DNA from: Ciceribacter ferrooxidans
Lineage (GTDB): Bacteria; Pseudomonadota; Alphaproteobacteria; Rhizobiales; Rhizobiaceae
Direction: 5' to 3'
Assembly (NCBI RefSeq): GCF_004137355.1
Contig: NZ_SDVB01000253.1
Span: 248,001-312,000 of the forward strand
DNA length: 64,000 nucleotides
Made by a program: the position numbers and the translations under genes
Shown: piece by piece, positions 8,463 to 17,536 of the stretch
Numbering within the stretch: position 1 is the first letter of the stretch
How the letters are laid out: each line of letters opens with the position of its first letter
Notes under the pieces: model-generated
What the model was told of the DNA's origin: nothing
Databases searched by the model: none
Seen by the model: the letters and a program-made list of their open reading frames with translations, nothing else

Positions 8463-8867
8463 TCAGTCCCCGTCCTTGCCGGGCAGGGCGCGGATGTCGT
8501 GGGCGAACGGTAATGCCGAACGCAGCCAGAACTGTCGGCCCGGAATCAACTCCCGGCGCTGGCGGATCGTGCCGATGCGAATGCCGATCCGGGCGTCGCT
8601 TACATCGCCACTGGCGCGATAGATCGACGAGCCGCATTTCGGGCAGAAGTATTGCACACTGACCGCACCGCTGTCGCCGACCTTTGTGTAAGCCTTGGGA
8701 GCATTGCCGCGAAGGGAGAAGCGGTCGCGGGTCGCCGCAACCGTGACACGGTAGGCACTGCCTGTCAGCGACTGGCAGTCCGTGCAATGACAGATCGAGA
8801 CTTGGGTAGGGTCGACGTCCGCCTCGTAACGCACGTAACCGCAGTGACATTGCCCATCGATATACAT
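8463..8867 (-). CDS. GFA-family zinc-binding protein
   Basis: 134-residue member of the GFA (glutathione-dependent formaldehyde-activating-like) family. The fold binds zinc through cysteines, and all three clusters are visible: CHCG near residue 6, CHCTDCQ near 27-33 and CPKCGS near 75-80. Most family members have no proven reaction, so the formaldehyde label should not be taken as function. Start ATG 8867 follows a strong AGGAGG. It lies upstream of the flavin reductase-like gene on the same strand with a 38-bp gap, so cotranscription is plausible. Confidence 0.85.
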   Translation of the reverse strand: MYIDGQCHCGYVRYEADVDPTQVSICHCTDCQSLTGSAYRVTVAATRDRFSLRGNAPKAYTKVGDSGAVSVQYFCPKCGSSIYRASGDVSDARIGIRIGTIRQRRELIPGRQFWLRSALPFAHDIRALPGKDGD

Positions 8868-8979
8868 CGGCGCGCCTCCTTCGGGTTCTTCTATGGAACC
8901 TAGGGCGGATCGCTGCAAGGTCGAACGCGGTATCCGACGGCGCCGGACGTGGAGCCCGGCGCCATCCTTTTGCTGCAGC

Positions 8980-9891
8980 CTAGTGGTCTGCCTTGATGAA
9001 GGTGCCGTTCTGCAGGTCACGCATTGCCTGCATCAGCTCCTCGCGCGTGTTCATGACGATCGGTCCGTGCCAGGCGACCGGCTCCCGGATCGGCTTGCCT
9101 GTGACGAGAAGGAACCGGATACCCTCCTCGCCGGCCTGTACCGTGACCTCGTCGCCGGTATCGAACACAACGAGCGTGCGGTTGCCGGAAAGGTCGCGGA
9201 TGTTGAGTTCCTGGCCTTGGTACTCTTTCTCGACCTTCACGCCGAAAGGCTTGGAGGCATCGCGGAAGGTACCGGAGCCGGCGAAGATATAGGCGAATGC
9301 GGACCGATAGGTATCGACCGGGAAGCTCTTTCGCTTGCCCGGCGGAACCGAGATGTCGAGATAGACGGGCTCGGCGGCAATACCGTCGACGGGACCGGTC
9401 TTGCCCCAGAAGTCTCCGGTGATGACGCGGACTGCGGTGCCATCATCGTCGACGATCACGGGAATGTCCGCGCTCTTGATGTCCTGGTAGCGCGGTGCCG
9501 TCATCTTCAGCGACGACGGCAGGTTCGCCCAGAGTTGGAAACCGTGCATTCTGCCGGCGAAATCGCCTTTCGGCATTTCCTGGTGCATGATGCCGCTTCC
9601 CGCCGTCATCCACTGCACGTCACCGGCACCGAGCAGGCCCTGATTGCCGAGGCTGTCGCCGTGTTCGACGGTGCCGGCGAGGACGTAGGTGATGGTCTCG
9701 ATGCCGCGATGGGGGTGCCACGGAAAGCCGCGGAGGTAATCCGACGGATTGTCATTGCGGAAATCGTCCATCATCAGGAAAGGATCGGTCATCGACGGAT
9801 CGCCGAAGCCGAAGACGCGATGCAGTTTGACGCCGGCCCCTTCCATCGTGGGTGTGGCGCGACTTTCATGTTTCACAGGTCGAATGGACAT
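8980..9891 (-). CDS. Pirin-family protein
   Basis: 303-residue bicupin of the pirin family. The N-terminal cupin carries the metal-binding histidines in FPWHPHRGIETITYVLAGTV and the conserved GAGDVQWMTAGSGIMHQE. The C-terminal half (PFGVKVEKEY to the end) is the second, metal-free cupin. Some pirins have quercetinase activity and others act in regulation; neither can be assigned here. Start ATG 9891 has GGAG upstream and replaces the longer frame from 10029. It is divergent from the amidotransferase gene across a 241-bp gap with two GTTC/GAAC dyads. Confidence 0.92.
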   Translation of the reverse strand: MSIRPVKHESRATPTMEGAGVKLHRVFGFGDPSMTDPFLMMDDFRNDNPSDYLRGFPWHPHRGIETITYVLAGTVEHGDSLGNQGLLGAGDVQWMTAGSGIMHQEMPKGDFAGRMHGFQLWANLPSSLKMTAPRYQDIKSADIPVIVDDDGTAVRVITGDFWGKTGPVDGIAAEPVYLDISVPPGKRKSFPVDTYRSAFAYIFAGSGTFRDASKPFGVKVEKEYQGQELNIRDLSGNRTLVVFDTGDEVTVQAGEEGIRFLLVTGKPIREPVAWHGPIVMNTREELMQAMRDLQNGTFIKADH

Positions 9892-9959
9892 TGGATTGCT
9901 CCTTTCGAGCGAAATTTCAGTTGCCCCCAATATAGGGAAATACGGCGGGCGGCGAAGGC

Positions 9960-9988
9960 CGTTCCCCGGAACGCAGTGTTCACAGAAC
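9960..9988. promoter_or_regulatory. Two GTTC/GAAC dyads between divergent genes
   Basis: The gap between the pirin gene and the amidotransferase gene contains CGTTCC-CC-GGAACG (9960-9973) and GTTC-ACA-GAAC (9978-9988). Tandem inverted repeats in a divergent promoter region are typical of operators, but I recognise no regulator. They do not fit the alphaproteobacterial LexA pattern, which is a direct GTTC repeat with a 7-base spacer. Confidence 0.3.
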
Positions 9989-10132
9989 GCAATCCTCCGG
10001 CGCAAAATGTGATCGTGCCGGCCAGTCAAAATTCGGCCGCGAATGGGCTATTTAGCTTTCGTTATCCAATTCAGGCAAAAATAGTTAATCCCTTGCCGCC
10101 ATTGGCGGAACGCATCCGGAGTCTATTGCAGC

Positions 10133-10945
10133 ATGTGTCGCTGGGCAGCCTATCGCGGTCAACCGATCTATCTTGAAGAGCTCGTCACCTCTCCCGCGCA
10201 TTCCCTGATCGAGCAGTCCCACTGCGCGACCCGCGCGAAGACGGCGACCAATGCGGACGGTTTCGGCATTGCCTGGTACGGAGATCGTCCGGAACCTGGA
10301 CGCTTCCGCGATGTTCTGCCGGCCTGGTCGGACTGCAATCTGAAGAGCATGGCACGGCAGATCCGTTCGCGGCTTTTTCTGGCGCATGTCCGCGCGGCGA
10401 CGCATGGTTCCACGCGCCGGGACAACTGCCATCCCTTCGTCTGTGACACCTGGTCCTTTATGCACAACGGCCAGATCGACCACTTCGATCGTTTGCGCCG
10501 GTCGATGGAATCGATGCTGGACGACGGGCATTTCAATGCGCGCGTCGGCACGACCGACTCCGAACTCCTGTTCCTGCTCGCCCTGCAGTTCGGCATGCGC
10601 GAGCGGCCTCTCGCCGCCATGGCCGAGGCAATAGGCTTTGTCGAACAACTGAGCATCAATCTGACCGGCAGTGTAAAGGTGCGGTTTACTGCGGCCTTTT
10701 CCGACGGGCATACGCTTTACGCGGTGCGCTATGCAACTGACGCCTACGCGCCGACCCTGTTCGCAGCCCCGATGGGGGAGGGCGGGCACTGCCTCGTTTC
10801 CGAGCCGCTCAACGACGACACCGACGCCTGGATGGAGATTCCGGCCGGCAGTGCAGTGACACTTTCGGAAAAGGGGATCGAGGTCACCCGCTTCCAGCCG
10901 TCCGTGGACGGGGCGGCTGTGATGAAGCCGGCGCTGGCGAGCTGA
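10133..10945 (+). CDS. Class II glutamine amidotransferase
   Basis: 270-residue Ntn-type amidotransferase of the YafJ/EgtC-like group, which hydrolyses the amide of glutamine or a gamma-glutamyl compound. Cys2, exposed after Met removal (MCRWAAY), is the nucleophile. Other hallmarks are NADGFGIAWYG near residue 40, LAHVRAATHG near 84-93, NCHPF and FMHNGQI near 108-114. There is no synthase domain and no ergothioneine gene nearby, so the acceptor is unknown. Its last bases face the MmcQ/YjbR gene, 12 bp away. Confidence 0.88.
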   Translation: MCRWAAYRGQPIYLEELVTSPAHSLIEQSHCATRAKTATNADGFGIAWYGDRPEPGRFRDVLPAWSDCNLKSMARQIRSRLFLAHVRAATHGSTRRDNCHPFVCDTWSFMHNGQIDHFDRLRRSMESMLDDGHFNARVGTTDSELLFLLALQFGMRERPLAAMAEAIGFVEQLSINLTGSVKVRFTAAFSDGHTLYAVRYATDAYAPTLFAAPMGEGGHCLVSEPLNDDTDAWMEIPAGSAVTLSEKGIEVTRFQPSVDGAAVMKPALAS

Positions 10946-10957
10946 CCAAGCTTGTCT

Positions 10958-11311
10958 TTAGACCGGAATGCCGAGTTCCGTCCGGAGCTTCTTCGTGAGT
11001 CCGGCGGCGACCAGATCGTAGGAGCGCCTCAAATAGTGGCGTAGTTCATCGTCCGACAGCGGCGCGACCGGCGCGACGGCGACCCATTTGCGCTTGGCGA
11101 AATAGGCTGCCTGACCGACGCCACCGAGGGCGGTCAGGATCTCGAAACTCTCCTCGCTGACCTTGAACGCGATCTTGGCGCCGTCGTCATTGAGGACGGC
11201 GAATACCTTGTCGCCGACTTTGGCGACGCGGGACTCCCATTGGTCCACGAGGGTCACGCCGGCCAATCCGGTGACGAAGGCGTCGAAGTCTGCGCGTTCG
11301 AAGAGGCTCAT
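10958..11311 (-). CDS. MmcQ/YjbR-family DNA-binding-fold protein
   Basis: 117-residue MmcQ/YjbR-like protein with the CyaY-like fold. It has the family pattern GDKVFAVLNDDGAKIAFKVSEE followed by KRKWVAVAP and a C-terminal LRRSYDLVAAGLTKKLRTELG. No biochemical role is established for the family. Its ATG overlaps the coaBC stop (ATGA, 11308-11311), so it is the last gene of the ubiE-ubiB-coaBC strand run and is probably translationally coupled to coaBC. Confidence 0.85.
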   Translation of the reverse strand: MSLFERADFDAFVTGLAGVTLVDQWESRVAKVGDKVFAVLNDDGAKIAFKVSEESFEILTALGGVGQAAYFAKRKWVAVAPVAPLSDDELRHYLRRSYDLVAAGLTKKLRTELGIPV

Positions 11312-12528
11312 CGCACTGCTCCTTGGTTCAGGTGCTCGGCGATCCAGTTTGCCAGACGCTCAGCAACCTCATCCTTGTCGAGTTCCGGCCATTCCTCGAC
11401 CCCCGACTCGGTGATCAGTTTCACCCGGTTGCGCGTGCCGCCCATCACACCGGTTTCCGGCGAGACGTCGTTGGCGACGATCAGGTCGGCACCCTTCTTT
11501 TCGAGCTTGATGCGACCATTCTGTTCGATGTCCTGGGTTTCGGCGGCGAAACCGACCACGATCGTCGGGCGCTTCTCGTGGTGCCCTACGGTTCTGAGAA
11601 TATCGGGATTCTCGGTAAGCTGCAGCGGCGCTGGAGCCTCCCCCGGTGTCTTCTTGATCTTCTGGCCGGCGGAGGTCGTCACGCGCCAGTCGGCGACGGC
11701 CGCGACCATGACTGCGATGTCGGAGGGAAGCTGCGAGAGGACAGCGTCCCGCATCTGTTCCGCCTGCTCGACGTGGATGGTTCGTATGCCTTGCGGGTCC
11801 GGAATGGTGACCGGTCCCGAGACGAGGGTGACGTCTGCGCCGAGCTTCGCCAGCGCCGCGGCGATCGCATGGCCCTGCCGTCCTGAAGAACGGTTGGCGA
11901 TGTAACGCACCGGGTCGATCGGTTCGTGCGTCGGCCCCGACGTCACGATCGCTGTCCTGCCGGCAAGCGGCTTCGGGCCGGCATCGAGAAGGGCTTCCAA
12001 CGCCGCAACGATATCGAGCGGCTCCGCCATGCGACCGACTCCCCGTTCGCCGGCCTCGGCCATTTCACCTTCCGCAGGGCCGACGAAGGTCACGCCGTCT
12101 TCCTTCAGCAGCACAACGTTACGACGCGTTGCCGGGTTCGACCACATCATGGGGTTCATCGCCGGAGCCATCAGGACGGGACGCGAGCGCGCAAGCAGCA
12201 CGGCAGAGGCAAGGTCGTCGGCAAGGCCATTTGCCGCCTTCGCCATCAGGTCGGCGGTGGCAGGGGCAACGACGATGAGGTCGCACTCCCGCGCAAGGCG
12301 GATATGGCCGACGTCCTGCTCGTCTTCCCGGGAGAAGAGGTCGGTGTAGACATGGCTCGCGGAAAGCGCGCCGACGGCAAGCGGGGTGACGAATTCCTGT
12401 GCGGCCCGCGTCATGACCGGCCGGACCGTCGCGCCACGCTCGCGCAATCGACGAATGAGGTCGAGGCTCTTGTAGGCGGCGATGCCGCCGGAAATGACAA
12501 GGAGGATGCGTTTGGCGGATAAGCTCAT
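11308..12528 (-). CDS. coaBC: Bifunctional phosphopantothenoylcysteine decarboxylase/synthetase
   Basis: Makes 4'-phosphopantetheine for coenzyme A: CoaB joins cysteine to phosphopantothenate and CoaC decarboxylates the product. The N-terminal flavoprotein half shows SGGIAAYKS, HIRLAREC with the catalytic His, and the substrate-recognition AMNPMMWSNPA. The C-terminal CoaB half begins near residue 185 (TSGPTHEPIDPVRYIANRSSG). Length 406 is normal. Oddity: at the place of the E. coli catalytic-loop Cys (ACGDIGPGRM) this protein reads EAGERGVGRM, with Ala where Cys is expected. Confidence 0.95.
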   Translation of the reverse strand: MSLSAKRILLVISGGIAAYKSLDLIRRLRERGATVRPVMTRAAQEFVTPLAVGALSASHVYTDLFSREDEQDVGHIRLARECDLIVVAPATADLMAKAANGLADDLASAVLLARSRPVLMAPAMNPMMWSNPATRRNVVLLKEDGVTFVGPAEGEMAEAGERGVGRMAEPLDIVAALEALLDAGPKPLAGRTAIVTSGPTHEPIDPVRYIANRSSGRQGHAIAAALAKLGADVTLVSGPVTIPDPQGIRTIHVEQAEQMRDAVLSQLPSDIAVMVAAVADWRVTTSAGQKIKKTPGEAPAPLQLTENPDILRTVGHHEKRPTIVVGFAAETQDIEQNGRIKLEKKGADLIVANDVSPETGVMGGTRNRVKLITESGVEEWPELDKDEVAERLANWIAEHLNQGAVR

Positions 12529-12626
12529 TTGGTCGTCCGGTCGCTCGTTTGCGCGAACCTACCGCAAGGCACGGCAAATCGAAATCGATTTTCGCGCACC
12601 CGCCCGCCGTCGGTCTCGGCGCCGGA

Positions 12627-14201
12627 TCAGTTGATCTGGACGGCGATGTAGACGAGCGACGCGGCAATGATCCAGAGCGCTAGTCGGCCGAGCCGGCCGT
12701 GGCGCGCCTCGGCACGCCCGATCGCGTCCGTGGTTTCCCGGTCGAGGCGCAGGCCGTTTTCGCTCATTGCCATCAGTTCGGCATGGAATTTCTCGGTCTT
12801 CACCGCGATCTCCGGGATCGCTTCGGCGAGCCGGACGGCCGCGTGCAATCCGTCCTTCAGGTCGGAGACGATCCTCTTCGGGCCGAGATTGTCGCGAATC
12901 CAGCCGGAGACGACCGGCTCCGAGGCCTTCCACATGTTGAACTGCGGATTGAGCATGCGTGCCACGCCCTCGACCACCACCATAGTCTTCTGCAGCATGA
13001 CGAGCTCGGGGCGGGTCGCCATGTCGAAGAGCTCGGTGACCTCGAAGAGCAGCGTCAGCAGCCGTCCCATCGAAATGGTTTCGGCCGGCTGGCCGTGGAT
13101 CGGCTCTCCGATGGCGCGGATCGCTTGGGCGAAGCTCGCGACATTGTGGTGGGAGGGTACGTAGCCGGCTTCGAAATGCACCTCCGCGACGCGCAGATAA
13201 TCGCGGGTGATGAAGCCGTAGAGGATCTCCGCCAGGAAGCGTCGCTCCTTCTTGCCGAGCCGACCGGCGATCCCGAGATCGACAGCGACGATCATGCCGC
13301 TTTCGTCGACGAACAGATTGCCGGGATGCATGTCGGCATGGAAGAAGCCGTCGCGCAGCGTGTGGCGCAGGAAAGACTGGATCAACGTGTCGGCAAGCGC
13401 GTTGAGGTCGTAGCCCGCAGCCCTGAGTGCCTCGACGTCGGACATTTTGATGCCATCGATCCACTCCATGGTGACGACGTCACGCCCGGTGCGTTCCCAG
13501 TCGACGGCGGGGACCCGGAAACCCGGATCCTTCTTCGTATTCTCGGCCAGCTCGGACAGGGCGGCGGCTTCGAGCCGGAGGTCCATCTCGACCTTGGTGG
13601 TTTGCTCGAGCGTCCGCGTCACTTCGACCGGCCTCAGCCGTCGCATATGCGGAAGGAAACGCTCCTGCAGGCGCGAGACGATGTACATCGCCTCGAGGTC
13701 GGCTGCGAAACGCCGGCGAACACCGGGACGGATGACCTTGATCGCGACCTTCCTGCGGCCCTGACCGGTCTCGACCTCACCGAGGTGGACCTGTGCGATC
13801 GAGGCGGCAGCGATCGGTTCATCGAAGGAGGCGTATAGTTCGCCGACGGGACGTCCGAGCGACTCGCGGATGGAATTCTTGGCGGCTTCGGTCGGGAAGA
13901 AGTCCATCCGATCCTGCAGGCCGGAAAGGTCTTCCGCGATCTCCGCGCCGACGACGTCGGGGCGGGTGGCGAGGAACTGGCCGATCTTCACGTAGGATGG
14001 GCCGAGGCGGGCCACCGCCTTCGACAGACGATCCGAGCGTCGTTCGCGCATCGCGCGCTTGCGGGCGAGCAGCCCGGCGGCCGACTGGGCGAAGACGAGC
14101 ATCGGAGGCAGGCCTTCGGAGGGCAGGGCGGATATCACACCCTCGCGCACCAGAACCCAGCCGACCCGCGCTAGGCGGAAATATGCGCCGATCGTGCTCA
14201 T
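12627..14201 (-). CDS. ubiB: Ubiquinone biosynthesis accessory kinase-like protein UbiB
   Basis: Atypical ABC1/ADCK kinase-like ATPase needed for ubiquinone synthesis at the inner membrane. The 524 residues carry the family KxGQ motif (SYVKIGQFLATRPD, about residues 69-82), the Ala-rich loop region EPIAAASIAQVH, HADMHPGNLFVD for the catalytic loop and VAVDLGIAGR for the metal site. A hydrophobic C-terminus (LALWIIAASLVYIAVQI) is the membrane anchor. It follows ubiE on the same strand with a 62-bp gap and precedes coaBC. Confidence 0.95.
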   Translation of the reverse strand: MSTIGAYFRLARVGWVLVREGVISALPSEGLPPMLVFAQSAAGLLARKRAMRERRSDRLSKAVARLGPSYVKIGQFLATRPDVVGAEIAEDLSGLQDRMDFFPTEAAKNSIRESLGRPVGELYASFDEPIAAASIAQVHLGEVETGQGRRKVAIKVIRPGVRRRFAADLEAMYIVSRLQERFLPHMRRLRPVEVTRTLEQTTKVEMDLRLEAAALSELAENTKKDPGFRVPAVDWERTGRDVVTMEWIDGIKMSDVEALRAAGYDLNALADTLIQSFLRHTLRDGFFHADMHPGNLFVDESGMIVAVDLGIAGRLGKKERRFLAEILYGFITRDYLRVAEVHFEAGYVPSHHNVASFAQAIRAIGEPIHGQPAETISMGRLLTLLFEVTELFDMATRPELVMLQKTMVVVEGVARMLNPQFNMWKASEPVVSGWIRDNLGPKRIVSDLKDGLHAAVRLAEAIPEIAVKTEKFHAELMAMSENGLRLDRETTDAIGRAEARHGRLGRLALWIIAASLVYIAVQIN

Positions 14202-14263
14202 CGTGCGTTGTCAGCCTCAAGGGCCCGGCCGCGGAGGGACTTCATGGAGAATGCCCTCATAGG

Positions 14264-15040
14264 TCAGAGCTTCCAGCCGGAATGCAGCGCGGCGATGCCA
14301 CCGGTGTAGTTGGTGAAGGTGACGCGCGAAAAGCCGGCCTTCGAGATCATTGCGGCGAAATCGCGCTGGTTGGGGAACTTGCGGATCGATTCCACCAGAT
14401 ACTGGTAGGGCTCGGCGTCGCCGGTGATCATTCGCCCGAAATGCGGAATCGCCTTGAACGACCACTCGTCATAGAACCGGTCGAGCAGCGGCATGTCGAC
14501 CTCCGAAAACTCGAGCACGAGCAGACGCCCGCCACGTTTCAGCACGCGATGGGCTTCCTTCAGCGCAACGTCGATATGCGGCACATTCCGGATGCCGAAA
14601 GCGATGGTATAGGCATCGAAACTGTTGTCCTCGAAGGGCAGTTCTTCGGCATTCGCCTCCACGAAGGTGACATTGTCGGAAAGCCCCTTTTTCGCCGCCC
14701 GTTCGGCACCGACGGCGAGCATGGAGCCGTTGATGTCGAGAACGGTCGCGTGCGCGAGACGGTCGGAGGCCTCGATGATGCGGAAGGCGATGTCCCCGGT
14801 CCCGCCCGCAACATCCAGAACCTTGTAAGCCGGATCCTTTCGCGGGTTGAGCGCCGCCACCATGGCGTTCTTCCAGACCCGGTGGAGGCCGGCGGACATG
14901 ACGTCGTTCATGATGTCGTAGCGTTTGGCCACCTTGTGGAAGACGTCGTTGACGAGCCCTTGCTTTTCGCCCTCCTGCACATCGCGGAAGCCATACGATG
15001 TCGCCATGCCGCCTTCAGCGGTCGTGCGGGTTTCAGCCAT
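14264..15040 (-). CDS. ubiE: Ubiquinone/menaquinone C-methyltransferase UbiE
   Basis: SAM-dependent C-methyltransferase of ubiquinone synthesis. The 258 residues include [22 protein letters not shown] (UbiE signature 1 region), the SAM-binding [12 protein letters not shown] near residue 80, and [21 protein letters not shown] (signature 2 region). ATG 15040 follows GGAGCGAGCAC; the longer frame upstream runs antisense to mutM and is rejected. It is divergent from mutM and heads the ubiE-ubiB-coaBC run. Confidence 0.96.
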   Translation of the reverse strand: MAETRTTAEGGMATSYGFRDVQEGEKQGLVNDVFHKVAKRYDIMNDVMSAGLHRVWKNAMVAALNPRKDPAYKVLDVAGGTGDIAFRIIEASDRLAHATVLDINGSMLAVGAERAAKKGLSDNVTFVEANAEELPFEDNSFDAYTIAFGIRNVPHIDVALKEAHRVLKRGGRLLVLEFSEVDMPLLDRFYDEWSFKAIPHFGRMITGDAEPYQYLVESIRKFPNQRDFAAMISKAGFSRVTFTNYTGGIAALHSGWKL

Positions 15041-15187
15041 GTGCTCGCTCCATTGTCCTTTATGGCCGGGTGACCATAGCGAAATCGTCCAAGGCACGCT
15101 ATCTGTCTCGCCGGTACCGGCTGCGACACCTTCGCGCTGGTCTATAGACCACAAGAAGCGTGGTTGAAACAGAAAGATGGGCCAGTA

Positions 15188-16078
15188 ATGCCGGAATTGC
15201 CAGAGGTGGAGACGGTCAGAAGAGGGCTCGCGCCAGCAATGGAGGGCTCGCGCATCGGGCGCCTGGAATTGCGCCGTGCCGATCTTCGCTTTCCGTTTCC
15301 TCCGGGCTTTGCCGAGCGAGTTTCGGGAACGCGGATTGTCGGAATCGGTCGACGGGCGAAATACCTGCTGATCGACCTCGACAGCAATGAGACGGTCGTT
15401 GCGCATCTCGGCATGTCCGGCTCTTTCAGGATCGAGCAGGAGACAGAAAACGAACTGCCGGGCACCTTTCACCACGCCCGTTCCAAGGACGAGAAGCACG
15501 ATCACGTCATCTTCCACCTCGAACGGGCTGGGGGTTCCATGCGCGTCATATATAATGACCCGCGACGCTTCGGCTTCATGGATCTCCTGCCGCGCGTCGA
15601 TCTCGACAATTATCCGGCGCTTCGTCAGCTCGGGCCCGAGCCGGTCGGCAACGCTCTCGACGCGGAAGGTTTGGCCGTGCGTTTTGCCGGGCGCAGCCAG
15701 CCGCTCAAGGCGGCGCTGCTCGACCAGAGCAATATCGCCGGGCTCGGCAACATCTACGTCTGTGAAGCGCTCTGGCGCGCCGGGCTTTCACCGAAGAAGC
15801 CCGCCGGTGCAACGGTCACGCCGACCGGACGGCCGAAGAGGGAGCTTTTCGAGCTCGTCGATGCCATCCGCGCGGTCATTGCCGATGCAATCGCGGCCGG
15901 AGGCTCCTCGCTGCGTGACCACATCCGCACGGACGGAACGCTCGGCTATTTCCAGCATACGTTCCGCGTCTATGACCGCGAAGGTCATGCTTGCGCGAAC
16001 CCCGAATGCGACGGTACCGTGGCGCGCATCGTTCAGTCCGGCCGCTCGACATTCTTTTGCAGCCGTTGCCAGAAATGA
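15188..16078 (+). CDS. mutM: Formamidopyrimidine-DNA glycosylase
   Basis: Base-excision repair glycosylase/AP lyase removing 8-oxoguanine and formamidopyrimidines. Translation starts at ATG 15188 to give [14 protein letters not shown]: Pro2 is the catalytic nucleophile and Glu3 the acid, which fixes the start (the frame is open to 15164). The 296 residues include the helix-two-turn-helix region ([20 protein letters not shown]) and a complete C-terminal zinc finger (CANPECDG...CSRC). It is divergent from ubiE and followed 17 bp later by an enoyl-CoA hydratase gene. Confidence 0.97.
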   Translation: MPELPEVETVRRGLAPAMEGSRIGRLELRRADLRFPFPPGFAERVSGTRIVGIGRRAKYLLIDLDSNETVVAHLGMSGSFRIEQETENELPGTFHHARSKDEKHDHVIFHLERAGGSMRVIYNDPRRFGFMDLLPRVDLDNYPALRQLGPEPVGNALDAEGLAVRFAGRSQPLKAALLDQSNIAGLGNIYVCEALWRAGLSPKKPAGATVTPTGRPKRELFELVDAIRAVIADAIAAGGSSLRDHIRTDGTLGYFQHTFRVYDREGHACANPECDGTVARIVQSGRSTFFCSRCQK

Positions 16079-16095
16079 CCAAGGGAGAGATTGGA

Positions 16096-16869
16096 ATGAC
16101 TTATGAGACGCTGCTCGTGGAGGTTCGCGGTCGTGTGGCGATCGTCACGCTCAACCGGCCGCAGGCGCTGAACGCGCTCAATTCGACGGTGATGGAAGAA
16201 CTGCGCGAGGCGCTCGCGGGCTTCCAGAAGAACAGTGATGTCGGTGCGGTCGTCCTCACCGGCTCGGAGAAGGCCTTCGCGGCCGGCGCCGACATCAAGG
16301 AAATGCAGTCTCTCGACTTTGTCGACGCCTATCTCGGCGACTTCATCAGCGGGTGGGAAGATGTCGCGGGCTTTCGCAAGCCGATGATCGCCGCGGTCTC
16401 CGGCTTCGCCCTCGGTGGTGGTTGCGAGCTTGCTATGATGTGCGACTTCATCATCGCGTCGTCTACGGCGAAGTTCGGCCAGCCCGAGATCACGCTCGGC
16501 GTCATACCCGGCATGGGCGGTTCGCAGCGTCTGACCCGGGCGGTCGGCAAGGCGAAGGCCATGGATCTCTGCCTGAGCGGCCGCATGATGGACGCTGCCG
16601 AAGCCGAACGCTCGGGGCTCGTGGCGCGCGTCGTCGAGCCGGAACGGTTGCTGGAAGAGGCGATTGCCGCGGCTGTAAAGATCGCGGCCTTTTCAGCGCC
16701 TGCAGTGCTGATGGCGAAGGAAAGTGTCAACCGCGCCTTCGAGCTGACGCTGGCCGAGGGTTTGCGTTTCGAACGGCGTCTTTTCCATTCACTTTTCGCG
16801 ACGGAAGATCAGAAGGAGGGCATGGCGGCCTTCACGGAAAAGCGCAAGGCGGCGTTCAGGAACCGTTGA
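16096..16869 (+). CDS. Enoyl-CoA hydratase
   Basis: Crotonase-fold enzyme adding water to 2-trans-enoyl-CoA in fatty-acid beta-oxidation. The 257 residues carry the oxyanion-hole segments [10 protein letters not shown] (about 63-72) and [16 protein letters not shown] (about 105-120), with the catalytic glutamates in GGGCELAM and [18 protein letters not shown]. That is the standard single-function hydratase pattern. ATG 16096 follows GGGAGAG. Crotonase paralogues differ subtly, so the physiological substrate is not certain; short-chain enoyl-CoA is the default reading. Confidence 0.92.
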   Translation: MTYETLLVEVRGRVAIVTLNRPQALNALNSTVMEELREALAGFQKNSDVGAVVLTGSEKAFAAGADIKEMQSLDFVDAYLGDFISGWEDVAGFRKPMIAAVSGFALGGGCELAMMCDFIIASSTAKFGQPEITLGVIPGMGGSQRLTRAVGKAKAMDLCLSGRMMDAAEAERSGLVARVVEPERLLEEAIAAAVKIAAFSAPAVLMAKESVNRAFELTLAEGLRFERRLFHSLFATEDQKEGMAAFTEKRKAAFRNR

Positions 16870-16913
16870 GGGCAAAAGCAGGCGGTTCCGGGTGGTCTCG
16901 GCGAAATTGCGCG

Positions 16914-16942
16914 TTGACGCCGCTCCGCTTTCCCGCTATATG
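16914..16942 (+). promoter_or_regulatory. Sigma-70-type promoter for rpsT
   Basis: TTGACG (16914-16919) and TATATG (16937-16942) are separated by exactly 17 bp and lie about 125 bp upstream of the rpsT start, in the gap after the enoyl-CoA hydratase gene. Both boxes match the housekeeping consensus well. It would give rpsT its own transcript, ended by the terminator at 17363-17390. Confidence 0.65.
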
Positions 16943-17065
16943 CCCGCCCACAGTTAGGAAAGCTTCTGGCTTTTCCGCGATTGCTCCCGAATTGCTGAAA
17001 GCGTAGGTCGCAAGGACCCGATGCGGCGATGGCGGAGTTTGGTTAGAATTCGAAGAGAGGCATCC

Positions 17066-17332
17066 ATGGCCAATACCACTTCGGCGAAGAAGGCGACCCG
17101 CAAGATCGCTCGCCGTACTGCAGTCAACAAGGCTCGCCGTTCGCGGGTTCGTGGTTTCATTCGTAAGGTCGAAGAGGCCATCGCTACCGGCGACGTCGCA
17201 GTAGCGCGTGAAGCTCTCAAGGCCGCCCAGCCCGAGCTGCATCGTGCGGCGACCAAGGGTGTCCTCCATGCCAATACCGCATCGCGCAAGATCTCGCGTC
17301 TTGCCCAGCGCGTTAAGGCACTGGCCGTCTAA
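17066..17332 (+). CDS. rpsT: 30S ribosomal protein S20
   Basis: Small-subunit ribosomal protein that binds the 5' region of 16S rRNA. The 88 residues are Lys/Arg/Ala-rich and begin [21 protein letters not shown], the classic S20 N-terminus; the C-terminal half has the family helix ([26 protein letters not shown]). ATG 17066 is chosen because GAGAGG precedes it. It has its own sigma-70-like promoter and an intrinsic terminator 31 bp after the stop. The rpsT-dnaA order is common in Rhizobiales. Confidence 0.97.
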   Translation: MANTTSAKKATRKIARRTAVNKARRSRVRGFIRKVEEAIATGDVAVAREALKAAQPELHRAATKGVLHANTASRKISRLAQRVKALAV

Positions 17333-17362
17333 TTTAAGACACAAAATCGCCACTTTTCGTCA

Positions 17363-17390
17363 AGCTCGGCTGCCCAGCCGGGCTTTTCGT
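17363..17390 (+). terminator. Intrinsic terminator of rpsT
   Basis: CGGCTG (17367-17372) pairs with CAGCCG (17375-17380) and the stem extends outward through AGCT/GGCT with one wobble. It is followed by TTTTCGTGTTTTC. It lies 31 bp after the rpsT stop, so the rpsT transcript should end before the dnaA control region. Confidence 0.8.
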
Positions 17391-17437
17391 GTTTTCTTTC
17401 ATATCGTTGTCACCGGTCCGTCATATTGACAACCGCA

Positions 17438-17453
17438 TGTCACTATGGTGACA
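17438..17453. promoter_or_regulatory. TGTCAC palindrome, candidate operator
   Basis: TGTCAC-TATG-GTGACA is a perfect 6-bp-arm inverted repeat. Related half-sites lie just upstream: TTGTCAC at 17407-17413 and TTGACA at 17426-17431. This makes a dense group of TGTCA/TGACA words within 50 bp, directly after the rpsT terminator. No regulator can be named from sequence alone. Confidence 0.4.
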
Positions 17454-17536
17454 AGAAAAAATGTTCAAAAACAACGAATTAGCGGAGGTGCCATGGCGCG
17501 CTTCCTCTTCACTTAACGGCAGGCGGCACCAGTTTC

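Noticed and set aside
9960-9988. Alphaproteobacterial LexA box
   Set aside because: The GTTC words are not arranged as direct repeats with a 7-base spacer.
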